Assembly (NCBI GenBank): GCA_003151115.1
Contig: PLWS01000001.1
Location: 115,438 to 179,437 of the forward strand
Source of the DNA: Vulcanimicrobiota bacterium
Lineage (GTDB): Bacteria > Vulcanimicrobiota > Vulcanimicrobiia > Vulcanimicrobiales > Vulcanimicrobiaceae
Direction of reading: 5' to 3'
DNA: 64,000 bases
Positions 18,489-26,031 of this stretch are shown piece after piece. The position numbers and the translations under genes are program-made. The notes below the pieces were generated by a model. That model did not search any database, was not told the DNA's origin, and worked only from the letters and a program-made list of their open reading frames with translations. Each line of letters opens with the position of its first letter. The first letter of the stretch is position 1.

Positions 18489-18635
18489 GCGTCGCCGGAA
18501 GCCGCCCCAAAACCGCTGGCGCAAGAACGTCTATGTTTTTTCGCCGCTAGGGCGTTTTTTCGGAGACAAAGTTTTGAAATCGACATCCTGTCGAGTCCAA
18601 AAAAATCGCACTTTTTGAGGCGGCTCCGGCGACGC
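18489..18635. repeat. Inverted repeat pair closing a 112-bp AT-richer centre
   Basis: Left arm 18489-18506 and right arm 18619-18635 are complementary over 17 positions with a single bulged A. The enclosed stretch is much richer in A/T than its surroundings and contains the small hairpin CGACA-TCC-TGTCG. The whole lies between the convergent genes aspS and the uracil-DNA glycosylase and ends 7 nt before the latter's stop. It may be a large shared transcription-end hairpin or a small mobile palindromic element. Confidence 0.5.
18542..18560 (+). terminator. Possible rho-independent terminator after aspS
   Basis: Short hairpin CGCC-GCTAG-GGCG followed directly by six T residues on the plus strand, 131 bp after the aspS stop. 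The stem is only 4 bp, so strength is uncertain. Confidence 0.4.
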
Positions 18636-18641
18636 CCTTCG

Positions 18642-19340
18642 CTACCGAGCCAACAGTTTTCGAGCGCGCGTAAAGATCGCGTCGAACATCGGGCGCGTGA
18701 GTTTGCCCGTGTTTGTGTTTTGACGGCTCGGATGGAATGAGGAGATGAGCGTGACGGTGCGTTTGCCTTTGGTCGCGGTTAACTCGGCGCCGTGGCCGAA
18801 GCGCCAGCCTTTGATCGAGAGCGAGTAGCCGGCGGCCTCGAGCGCCTCGATCGCGGCTTTCGTTCCAATCGCGCCGAGACCGACGACGACGCGCAGGCGA
18901 TCGAGCGCTTCGAACTCGCGCACGAGATACGGAAAGCACTTGCGCAGCTGTGCGGGCGTCGGTTTGTTTTGCGGCGGCGCGCAGCGAAGCGCCGCCGTGA
19001 TGAAGCAGTCGTGCAACTGCAGCCCGTCGTGTGCATCGGACACGGTCGCTTGATTCGCAAAGCCCGCGCGATGCAGCGCCGGGTAGAGAAACTCGCCCGA
19101 GGCGTCGCCGGTGAAGACGCGGCCGGTGCGGTTGCTGCCATGTGCGCCCGGCGCCAGGCCGACGAGTAAGACACGCGCTTTCGGGTCGCCGAAGCCCGGA
19201 ACGGGTTTGCCCCAGTACGTCAGGTCGCGATATGCGCGTTTCTTTTCGGTCGCAACTTGCGTGCAATACCGGCGCAACTCACGGCACTTCGTGCAGGCGA
19301 CGACTTCGGATTCGATAGCTTTTAACGTTTGCGCGCTCAT
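18642..19340 (-). CDS. Uracil-DNA glycosylase family 5 (UDGb)
   Basis: Removes uracil and other deaminated bases from DNA. 232 residues. The family 5 active-site motif GLAPGAHGSNRTGRVFTGD is clear, with HPSR near the C-terminus as second motif. Four Cys for the Fe-S cluster: two in CTKCRELRRYC near the N-terminus and two more at RCAPPQ and KCFPY. ATG at 19340 is chosen because sequence upstream lies inside trmL; the 4-nt overlap with trmL fits the operon. Last gene of the minus-strand block. Confidence 0.9.
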   Translation of the reverse strand: MSAQTLKAIESEVVACTKCRELRRYCTQVATEKKRAYRDLTYWGKPVPGFGDPKARVLLVGLAPGAHGSNRTGRVFTGDASGEFLYPALHRAGFANQATVSDAHDGLQLHDCFITAALRCAPPQNKPTPAQLRKCFPYLVREFEALDRLRVVVGLGAIGTKAAIEALEAAGYSLSIKGWRFGHGAELTATKGKRTVTLISSFHPSRQNTNTGKLTRPMFDAIFTRARKLLAR

Positions 19341-19846
19341 TGCAGATCCGGAAAACCTATTCGTTCCAAGGCCGCGTAGGCCGCGATGCCTACCGCCGTC
19401 GAGAGATTGATGCTGCGGACGCTGCCCGGCTGCATCGGAATGCGCAAGCAATGCTCCCGATTGCGCGCTAGCAGTTCGTCAGGCAATCCCTTCGTTTCTT
19501 TTCCGAACACCAGAATGTCGCCGCGACGGAAATCAGCGTTTGTGTAGGGCAGTGATGCGCGCGTCGAAAAATACCAGCGGCGCGATTGCGAAGTGGCGGC
19601 CAAAAATGCGTCGAGACTTGGATGCAGCGTCATGTTCACGTGGTGCCAATAGTCGAGGCCCGCGCGTTTGAGCTCGCGGTCGTCGATCCTGAAGCCGAGC
19701 GGTTCGACCAGATGAAGCGCGCAGCCGGTGGCTGCGCACAACCGCGCGACGTTACCCGTATTCGGCGGAATCTCCGGTTCGATAAGGGCGATCTGCAGCG
19801 GCGCGCCGCTCGCCGCGCGATCGGAGAGCCGATCCTGCGGCTGCAT
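19337..19846 (-). CDS. trmL: tRNA (cytidine(34)-2'-O)-methyltransferase
   Basis: SPOUT-family methyltransferase that modifies the wobble base of tRNA-Leu isoacceptors. 169 residues with IALIEPEIPPNTGNVARLCA, LVEPLGF, LVFGKETKGLP and the knot motif RIPMQPGSVRSINLSTAVGI. The first 15 residues precede the conserved core and may be a mis-chosen start, although ATG at 19846 overlaps the previous stop as TAATG. A tRNA-Leu gene is also in this window, but far away. Confidence 0.93.
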   Translation of the reverse strand: MQPQDRLSDRAASGAPLQIALIEPEIPPNTGNVARLCAATGCALHLVEPLGFRIDDRELKRAGLDYWHHVNMTLHPSLDAFLAATSQSRRWYFSTRASLPYTNADFRRGDILVFGKETKGLPDELLARNREHCLRIPMQPGSVRSINLSTAVGIAAYAALERIGFPDLQ

Positions 19847-20739
19847 TACGAGTTGACGATGGAGACGAAGTCGAGGCCGGCGGGCGCGACGATATAGGCG
19901 ACGCCATTGTTGCGCTGCCAGATCGTTTCGATCGCACCGCGCGGATAAACCACGCGCACGTTGGGCGCGGCCGGATCGTTCATCGCGCAGTCGCCGCTGT
20001 CCGTAAAGCCGCAGAGCACGGAGAGATGTCCGTCCGAGTGTTCGATGGGCGCGCCCGGAAGTTCGTCGCCTTTCCAGCTGTACGAGATCGCGATGGGAAT
20101 GCCGGCGTTTATCAAACGCGCTGCGTGATCGAGATTGCGCAAATACACGACCGCGGCGCGCAGTCCCAGGCTGCCGCTGAAAGCGACGTTAAACGACCAG
20201 TTGCCGGTGCCGTTGTAGGCGCGATCGAATACGGCGCGCGCGGTGGCGGGGACGTCGAAGTCCAAACCTTGGTAGGCGTTGAGCATCGAAAGTGCTGTTG
20301 GACTGCACCAGCCGCGCTCGCCTTCGACAACGAACTGCGATCGCGCCGGCACGTCGAGGATTCGCGCCGGCGCCGCGTACGGTAGTGACGCCTCTGTACG
20401 CTCGGGCATAGCAAAATAGACGGCGTTGAACTCGACGCCGCCCGCGCGCACTTCTATTCCGTCGAACGGCTGGGCGCTGCGAATTACGTCGACATCCACC
20501 GCAACGTCGTCGTGATGCGTACTGAATGACGTGCGCCCGTCCGTCGTCCATTCGGCGTGCGGCAGCCACTCGGTGGCCGGCGTGTGCGCGCGCAACAGAC
20601 GGAACTCGAGTGAACCCCGCTCGGCGAACGTGTTCCAGCTCAGCACGCCTTCGCGCGCCGGTTCGAACGTCAGCCGGACGCTCTCGGGCGCGTTATACGA
20701 AACTGCGAGCGCTATATCTGCCAGTCCCAAGCGTTCCAC
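19846..20739 (-). CDS. C39-like cysteine peptidase family protein
   Basis: About 297 residues. The C-terminal half carries a papain-like C39_2 core: GWCSPTALSMLNAYQG (catalytic Cys), SDGHLSVLCGFT (His) and MNDPAAPN (Asp/Asn). The N-terminal 130 residues form a beta-rich region of unknown function. No signal peptide is evident. No ATG lies near the start; GTG at 20739 or TTG at 20730 both fall inside the end of the upstream transporter gene, and GTG is used here. Sharing an operon with a peptide-binding lipoprotein suggests cleavage of peptides, perhaps murein-derived. Confidence 0.7.
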   Translation of the reverse strand: MERLGLADIALAVSYNAPESVRLTFEPAREGVLSWNTFAERGSLEFRLLRAHTPATEWLPHAEWTTDGRTSFSTHHDDVAVDVDVIRSAQPFDGIEVRAGGVEFNAVYFAMPERTEASLPYAAPARILDVPARSQFVVEGERGWCSPTALSMLNAYQGLDFDVPATARAVFDRAYNGTGNWSFNVAFSGSLGLRAAVVYLRNLDHAARLINAGIPIAISYSWKGDELPGAPIEHSDGHLSVLCGFTDSGDCAMNDPAAPNVRVVYPRGAIETIWQRNNGVAYIVAPAGLDFVSIVNS

Positions 20740-22331
20740 GTGTCTTGCACGAAGGCGGCCGGCTTTAGATTCTTCATGTCGCTGTTGACGGCGGTATATT
20801 CGTTTTCCCAATAGAAGAAAACGCTCGGAACGAGTTGATGGATGCGCTCCTCTTCCTGCTGATAGAGCTTTTTGCGCGCCGCATGATCGTAAGTTAGCAA
20901 CGCTTGCAATGAGGTCCGGTCGACGATGGAGTCGCTTAGGTGCGACGTGTTGCCTCCGCGCGGCGGAACGTATTTGCTGTTCCACAGTCCCGAGTTGTCA
21001 GGATCCGGCGCATTGATCGCGACAGTCCACGAAATGTCGTACTTGCCGGTGTAGAGCGGTCCCGTTGGAGCGAACAGCACGTTGACGGGATAATTGCGAA
21101 TCTGGAGGTTGATTCCGAACGGTTTCAATTGGCTTTGCACCTGCACTTCGGCTTGGATATTTTCCTGTTTGTTCGTTCCGGTTGAAATAGTGAGTTGCAA
21201 CGTTTGCGCGCCCTTGTGCAGCCAGCCGTCGGAGCCCATCGTCCAGCCGGCCTGCGCGAGCAACGCTTTCGCGCCATTCGGATCGTACGGATAGCGTGGA
21301 ATGTTCGGTGCGGCCCATGAGAGCGGAAAGATGTCGCTGACCGCAAGCTGGTTGTAGCCGTGATACGTCTTGTCGTTGATTTGCTTCCAATCCACGCCTT
21401 CCGCGATAGCCAGCCGCACGCGCCGGTCGGCGAGAATCGGATTCTGCAAGTTGAATTCCATATGACGCCAGTTGGCGATCAACTTCGTGATGACGGTAAT
21501 GCCGGAAAGCTGCGAGAGGCGCGCGATGTCGTTTTCATTGACGCCGATGAGCACATCGACGTCATGCGTTTGCAACTCGTTGAAGAGCGTGCTCGTGTTC
21601 GGGATGACTTTCCAAATGATTTTCTTCAAGTGCGGCGGCCCGCGATAGTAGTATGGGTTGGGCACGAAGACGAGCGACGCGCCGTGATTCCATTGCTGCA
21701 GAATGAACGGCCCGCTCGAGATCGGCTTGCCGTTGAACGGCGCGCGGTTGATATCCGGCAGACCCGCAAGAATGTGCGCCGGCAGCGGCGGATAGGCGGC
21801 GCCGTCGAACGCAAGCAACCCCAGAATCGTCGAGTTGGGCTGCTTTAAATGAATGACGATCGTCGTGTTGTCGGGCGCGTTCGCCGAGGCGATATCGTCC
21901 CAGCCGAATAGCGCCTTGACGTTGTTGCGCGGATTGCGCACCGCCGAATAGGTGAACACCCAATCCTTTGACGTAAGCGGCGCGCCGTCGGACCAGCGCA
22001 GGCCCTTGCGCATATGAATCGTGATCGTTTTCCCGTCTTTGCTCAATCCGCCGTTGGCGTAACTTGGCACTTCCGTCGCCAAATCGGGAATGAAGTTGCC
22101 GTTGTCGTCATACTTCAAAAGCGACGCAAGGATCAGGCCGTCGACCTGATTGCTCGCGTCGGTGTGCGCGAACATCGGATTCAATCCGTCAGGCTCGTCG
22201 GAGTTCCCGACGCGAACCTCGCCCGGGATCGTCCAGGGGTTGTGTCCGCCCACCCGTGTCGTTGCGGTCTTCGTGCAAGCGCCCAAGGCGAACGCGGTGG
22301 CAATCAGTGCTGCGGCGAGCTTCAGATTCAT
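20712..22331 (-). CDS. Peptide ABC transporter substrate-binding lipoprotein (SBP family 5)
   Basis: 539 residues. Signal peptide with lipobox LGAC (Cys 19), so it should be a lipid-anchored periplasmic binding protein. SBP_bac_5 hallmarks: NSDEPDGLNPMFAHTDAS near the N-terminus, KDGKTITIHMRKGLRWSDG, PISSGPFILQQW, NPYYYRGPPHLKKI and the C-terminal QEEERIHQLVPSVFFYWEN. Family members bind di- or oligopeptides. No permease or ATPase gene is nearby, so it must use transport subunits from elsewhere. ATG 22331 overlaps the DUF1611 gene by 4 nt. Confidence 0.9.
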   Translation of the reverse strand: MNLKLAAALIATAFALGACTKTATTRVGGHNPWTIPGEVRVGNSDEPDGLNPMFAHTDASNQVDGLILASLLKYDDNGNFIPDLATEVPSYANGGLSKDGKTITIHMRKGLRWSDGAPLTSKDWVFTYSAVRNPRNNVKALFGWDDIASANAPDNTTIVIHLKQPNSTILGLLAFDGAAYPPLPAHILAGLPDINRAPFNGKPISSGPFILQQWNHGASLVFVPNPYYYRGPPHLKKIIWKVIPNTSTLFNELQTHDVDVLIGVNENDIARLSQLSGITVITKLIANWRHMEFNLQNPILADRRVRLAIAEGVDWKQINDKTYHGYNQLAVSDIFPLSWAAPNIPRYPYDPNGAKALLAQAGWTMGSDGWLHKGAQTLQLTISTGTNKQENIQAEVQVQSQLKPFGINLQIRNYPVNVLFAPTGPLYTGKYDISWTVAINAPDPDNSGLWNSKYVPPRGGNTSHLSDSIVDRTSLQALLTYDHAARKKLYQQEEERIHQLVPSVFFYWENEYTAVNSDMKNLKPAAFVQDTWNAWDWQI

Positions 22332-23392
22332 GCGACGACCTTTGCGGCGAGCGGGTAGCGTTTGACGAGCTTCGGCGCGATGGCATTCCACAGATCGCCC
22401 GCTCCGTTGCGGACCACGTCGTCTGCGGGCAGCGAAGTTTCTGCGCGCGCCCGCGCAATTTCTGCCGCCGCTGCGCCTTCGTCCAAGCCGAACGTATTGA
22501 GGGCGATGCCCACAACCCTTGCCGGTTTCACGGTCGCGCAGAGCTCCTCGTGAATGGCGACGAGTTGCGAGTACGAGAGCATCGGCGTTCCGTAGGTATC
22601 CATGCTCGTTCGCCTGACGTCTGCAACCAGCAGCAGCGCATCGGGAGCGCAGCCGAAGAGCAGCGCGAGCGTGACCGGCGCGTAAGCCGGATGATTGATC
22701 GCTCCCTGCCCCTCGACCAAGACGTATTCGGGATTTCGCCGCGCCGCTTCCAGGACGAGCTGTTCGCACGCGCCGGTTGCGAAGTCCGAGATCACACGGT
22801 CGACCGCGATGCCCCAGCCGGCAATCATGATTCCGGTCTGTCCGGTCGGCACGAATTCAGCGTTCGCTCCCGCATTGCGCGCGGCGCGCGCGAATTCTAA
22901 CATCACCGTCATCTTTCCGACCGCGCAATCGTTGCCGACCGCGAGCACGATCGGAGCTTGCACGTCGTAAGCCGCTCCGCTAAAGAGCGGAACGTCCGGT
23001 GGTTCGCGCACGTCCCAAATCGCGACGTTCTGTTGCAACGCCGCTGCCGCGAACTCCGGATCGGCACCGAGCATGTCGTGCAAGCCGCTGACGATCTCCA
23101 GTCCGTTTGCGATCGCGGCGAGAATTTCTGCGCGCCACTCCGGTGGAAGCTTTCCGCCCTTTGGAGCGGTGCCGATTAACAGCGCGGTCGGTTCGTAGCG
23201 CAGAGCGTCCGCGACGCTTGCAACTACCGGCGCGGAGCTGTCGAGATAGGGGAGGACGTCACGCACCGTTCGCCCGGCGCACGACGGATCGACGACCGCC
23301 ACGGTTTCATCGCTCGAATACCGGATGACACCGTGCGCGGTCTTTGCGTTGTCTGCAAATTGCCCGGGAGCGAGAATTGCATATCTACGCAA
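22328..23392 (-). CDS. dgcN: DUF1611 protein, D-glutamate N-acetyltransferase-like (DgcN)
   Basis: 354 residues. An N-terminal Rossmann-like domain (to about residue 130) precedes a P-loop domain with AVGNDCAVGKMT and GQTGIMIAGWGIAVDRVISDFATG, then VEGQGAINHP. This is the DUF1611 family; members named DgcN, studied in marine bacteria, acetylate D-glutamate so that the partner DgcA can racemise N-acetyl-D-glutamate. The partner-type gene lies directly upstream with an 8-nt overlap, which supports the assignment. Activity in this organism is inferred from family and pairing. Confidence 0.75.
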   Translation of the reverse strand: MRRYAILAPGQFADNAKTAHGVIRYSSDETVAVVDPSCAGRTVRDVLPYLDSSAPVVASVADALRYEPTALLIGTAPKGGKLPPEWRAEILAAIANGLEIVSGLHDMLGADPEFAAAALQQNVAIWDVREPPDVPLFSGAAYDVQAPIVLAVGNDCAVGKMTVMLEFARAARNAGANAEFVPTGQTGIMIAGWGIAVDRVISDFATGACEQLVLEAARRNPEYVLVEGQGAINHPAYAPVTLALLFGCAPDALLLVADVRRTSMDTYGTPMLSYSQLVAIHEELCATVKPARVVGIALNTFGLDEGAAAAEIARARAETSLPADDVVRNGAGDLWNAIAPKLVKRYPLAAKVVA

Positions 23393-24404
23393 CGGTCTTC
23401 TCGCGCACGCCTAGGCCGGGTCCATCCGGCAATATGATTCTTCCACGATCATAAGTGATGCCGGCGAACGGGTCGTCTTTGGTGAGAAACGGGCCATCGA
23501 TGTCGGCCCAGTCCGCCAGCGGCGAGAGCTGCGCGGCAGCGGTCGCCAGGATTTGGCTTTCGACCATGCAGCCGATCATGATCTTGAATTTGAGCGCTCG
23601 CGCGGTGTGGATCATCTTAAGCGCGCCACGGATGCCGCCGGTCTTTACGAGCTTGACGTTGACGCCGTCCACGCAGCCGATGAGCGCCGGCAGATCCTCC
23701 GCCGTGCGCGAATCTTCGTCGGTCACGATTGGAATCGCGCTGTGCTCGCGCACGTAGCGCAGCTGCTCGGGATGACCCGCCGGAATCGGCTGCTCGCAGA
23801 ATTCGATCCCGAAGCGGTCCAGCTCGCGCAGAATGGCGGCCGCTTCTTCGGCGCTCCAGCCTTCGTTGGCGTCGATACGGATCGTGCCGTTGTACTTAGA
23901 GCGTATCAGTTCGACGGTTTCTATTTGGCTCGCGCGCGAGCCGGCGCCGAGTTTCACCTTCATGACCGGATGCTCGCCGAGTTCGGCGACTTTGCGCAGC
24001 GTCGTTTCCGGATCGCCGATGCCGATCGTGAAGGACGTGAGCGGAGTTTCCACCGGATTCAAGCCGAGCAGCCGGTAGAGCGGCTTGCCGCAGTCTTTGC
24101 CGATCAGGTCGTGCAGTGCGACATCGAGCCCGCAGCGCGCCGCGGCCGGGATATCTTCCGCGAGCAAATCGTCCAGGAGATACGGGTCGTCGCCGAAAGC
24201 TGCGTGCTCTCGGAAGTATGCGGTAACGGATTCGGCCGACTCGCCGTAACGCGCGATCGGCGCGGTTTCGCCCAGGCCTTCCAGTCCGCTCCAGGACAGG
24301 CGCAACAGAACGGTGCGCGCCGACACTTCGCTGCCGCGCGCGATCGTAAACGGATGGACGAGCGGGAGCTCCAGGATTGAGGTCGAGAGCGAGAGCGCGG
24401 ACAT
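23385..24404 (-). CDS. dgcA: Dipeptide epimerase / N-acetyl-D-glutamate racemase-like enolase-superfamily enzyme (DgcA)
   Basis: 339 residues, muconate-cycloisomerase subgroup of the enolase superfamily. Catalytic Lys pair in MKVKLG, metal ligands in RIDANEGW, EFCEQPIP and IVTDEDS, second-side Lys in GVNVKLVKTGG, and the end loop IGCMVES. This set is that of L-Ala-D/L-Glu epimerases, which recycle murein dipeptides; the same group includes DgcA, which racemises N-acetyl-D-glutamate. The neighbour DUF1611 favours DgcA, the peptide-binding protein favours dipeptides; both concern D-glutamate from peptidoglycan. Confidence 0.82.
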   Translation of the reverse strand: MSALSLSTSILELPLVHPFTIARGSEVSARTVLLRLSWSGLEGLGETAPIARYGESAESVTAYFREHAAFGDDPYLLDDLLAEDIPAAARCGLDVALHDLIGKDCGKPLYRLLGLNPVETPLTSFTIGIGDPETTLRKVAELGEHPVMKVKLGAGSRASQIETVELIRSKYNGTIRIDANEGWSAEEAAAILRELDRFGIEFCEQPIPAGHPEQLRYVREHSAIPIVTDEDSRTAEDLPALIGCVDGVNVKLVKTGGIRGALKMIHTARALKFKIMIGCMVESQILATAAAQLSPLADWADIDGPFLTKDDPFAGITYDRGRIILPDGPGLGVREKTVA

Positions 24405-24440
24405 GTCGCAGTCTCTCCTTCTCGCAGACGTTGCCAGCCC

Positions 24441-24611
24441 CTAGAGGTCTACGTCTTCCTCGCCCTCTTCGTCTTCGCCGTCGTCCTCTTGCTCGTCGCC
24501 GTCCTCTTCCGGCTCGGTGACTGAGTCATTGGCCGAGCCGGCAATGCCGCGATCGATCAGCGGGTCGCCGTCGGCGGTTTTTTCGAGCTCTTCGTTTTTC
24601 GTTTCGTTCAT
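24441..24611 (-). CDS. Small, very acidic protein of unknown function
   Basis: 56 residues. It starts at ATG 24611 with GAGG about 6 nt upstream, and ends 36 nt before the epimerase gene on the same strand. The first 30 residues are mixed (MNETKNEELEKTADGDPLID), the rest nearly all Glu, Asp and Gly. No family recognised. The Shine-Dalgarno site and the position between two same-strand genes support a real gene. Could bind cations or a basic partner; function unknown. Confidence 0.6.
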   Translation of the reverse strand: MNETKNEELEKTADGDPLIDRGIAGSANDSVTEPEEDGDEQEDDGEDEEGEEDVDL

Positions 24612-24644
24612 ATGGAACCTCGAGGTGACTGTGCCCGCTCCTGG

Positions 24645-25088
24645 TTACCGCGAAACCGGGGTACGCACGCGGTAGAGTGCTCCGCGGTGATCGAAGCGGA
24701 CGCCTTCGCCGAGCGCTCGTGCCGCATGCCGTTCGCAGCCTCGAATGACGCGAGCTTCTTCGGCGTTGTCGTAACGCGCGCGTACTTGGCCGCTAAGTTC
24801 GGCCTGCACCCGCGGCGATTCGACGGCATGCGCGACTTCGTGCTCCAAGCCGAGCGGCGGCGATTGCCTTCCGCCGCGCGTCGTGCGCAGCGCGCTGTAC
24901 GGATCCCAAGCGATCGTGTCGGTATTCGGATCGAAGTGATCGTCATCGCGGTGATCGATCGTCAGTCGGAAGGTTCGCGAGGATGATTCCAAGCGATCGA
25001 AGAGACGGCGCGCGGCGCCGTCGCGGGTCAAATAGGCCTTGGCGAGCTCGAAATCAGGGCGTGCCCGCGCCGGGACGACGATTGCCAT
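24645..25088 (-). CDS. Small zinc metallopeptidase, M91 (NleD/HopH1 effector)-like
   Basis: 147 residues, no signal peptide. Zinc motif HEVAHAVE (HExxH) near residue 82, preceded by IAWDPYSALRTTRGGRQSPP and followed by NAEEARVIRGCERHAARALG and RFDHRGALYRV. This layout agrees with my memory of the M91 peptidases, known mainly as type III effectors (NleD, HopH1) that cut host kinases, but also found in bacteria without such systems. No secretion genes are in the window. Assignment rests on motif recall, not on a search. Confidence 0.55.
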   Translation of the reverse strand: MAIVVPARARPDFELAKAYLTRDGAARRLFDRLESSSRTFRLTIDHRDDDHFDPNTDTIAWDPYSALRTTRGGRQSPPLGLEHEVAHAVESPRVQAELSGQVRARYDNAEEARVIRGCERHAARALGEGVRFDHRGALYRVRTPVSR

Positions 25089-25129
25089 GCCGGTCGTTCA
25101 CGCGCTTGGATGCTTTTAGCAAGGACCTG

Positions 25130-25138
25130 TGGTAGAGT
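25130..25138 (+). promoter_or_regulatory. Extended -10 promoter element for the RNA candidate
   Basis: TGGTAGAGT fits an extended -10 box (TGn plus a TATAAT-like hexamer). It would place the transcription start near 25145, one base before the left arm of the RNA stem. No clear -35 at normal spacing; TTGGAT at 25106 is too far upstream (21 nt). Confidence 0.4.
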
Positions 25139-25145
25139 GAAGGCC

Positions 25146-25325
25146 GTCGACTGCGCATGGCGCGCAACGTATTGCAGGTGCTGGACCCAGAATAGTACCT
25201 AGGGAGCATCAGCTCCGGATACGACGGCGTAGTGGCCGAAATGGCTGCCGCACCGGCGCCCGGGCCGCACCCACCTGCGAGAAAGCAGGTTCACACCTTT
25301 ACGGCAGACGCCATATGCGGTCGAC
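25146..25325 (+). ncRNA. Probable structured non-coding RNA of about 180 nt (6S-like shape, family not identified)
   Basis: The 210-bp gap between two minus-strand genes has no open frame of note, but 25146-25162 pairs with 25309-25325 at 16 of 17 positions (14 Watson-Crick, two G-U). Inside lie a GGAGC-ATCA-GCTCC hairpin (25203-25216), a CCTGC-GAGAAA-GCAGG hairpin (25274-25289) and alternative pairing GCAGGTG (25174) with CACCTGC (25272). An end-closing stem, a small hairpin on the 3' side and this length recall 6S RNA, but I see no decisive 6S, SRP, RNase P or tmRNA consensus. The right arm overlaps the 3' end of the opposite-strand gene by 27 nt. Confidence 0.5.
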
Positions 25326-25991
25326 TGCTTCTTTCATCGCCTGCACGCGCGCGTCGCCTTGCGCCGCATCCAGCACTACGAATCCGCGATACTCTTGCAG
25401 CAGCGCACGTAACGTATCTTCGCCGGCTCCAAAATCGTGCCAAACCAAAACCGTCTTGGGCAAGAGCTCGCCGGGATCGCTTCCTTCTTCCAGTGTATCG
25501 AAATCGGGACCGTAGCGCAGCCACGCGGAATCGGTTTCCTTCGCAACGCGCTTCATGTCGTGCGCGCCCGCGGCAAATGAATGCGGTTCGTTTCGCAGCG
25601 CGAGCGTTACGTTATGGCGTTTGGCCAAGGCGGCGGCTTCGCCCAGACTTTCGAGCACGGAGTCCCACGCCGCAAAGGTGGCCGGGGGCAGGGGTGCAGA
25701 CAAGAGCGGCGCTCCGAGCGCGAGCGCCATCTCCAGCGCTTGCTCCATATGCGCGGAATCGGCCGTAAAAAAGCCGTCGTGACGGAACGCGGCCACGGTC
25801 AATCCCAGGTCGGCGGACATCTTTTTGACTTGGGCGAGGTAGTCCGTATCGGTGCGCGGAAAATGCCGCACGTCAAAAACGACGCCGTCGGCTGCGAGCT
25901 CCCGCGCGCAAGCATCGATCCATTCGAGTTGGGTAAGATCGCCGCTGCGCAACTGTTGATCGAAAGCCGTGCTCGAGCAAGCCAGCTTCAT
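25299..25991 (-). CDS. Sugar phosphate isomerase/epimerase-like TIM-barrel protein
   Basis: 230 residues, AP-endonuclease-2-like TIM barrel. Visible strands and acidic/His positions: LEWIDACARELAADGVVFD, GLTVAAFRHDGFF, LGAPLLSAPLPP, NVTLALRNEP (catalytic Glu position), WLRYGPDFDT (metal Asp) and VLVWHDFG (His). Members isomerise or epimerise sugars or bind metal; the substrate cannot be told. ATG at 25991 fits the first strand. The divergent rpiB start lies only 40 nt away, so the two share a promoter region and may both act on sugars. Confidence 0.72.
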   Translation of the reverse strand: MKLACSSTAFDQQLRSGDLTQLEWIDACARELAADGVVFDVRHFPRTDTDYLAQVKKMSADLGLTVAAFRHDGFFTADSAHMEQALEMALALGAPLLSAPLPPATFAAWDSVLESLGEAAALAKRHNVTLALRNEPHSFAAGAHDMKRVAKETDSAWLRYGPDFDTLEEGSDPGELLPKTVLVWHDFGAGEDTLRALLQEYRGFVVLDAAQGDARVQAMKEAVDRIWRLP

Positions 25992-26031
25992 ACGCGCGCT
26001 CGTTTCGACCGCATATTGGAAGGTACCCCTT

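Noticed and set aside
25270-25310. T-arm-like GGTTCACACCT suggesting a tRNA or tmRNA end
   Set aside because: The loop has C where T-loops need A58, and there is no tRNA acceptor or CCA end; the pairing fits a different RNA shape.
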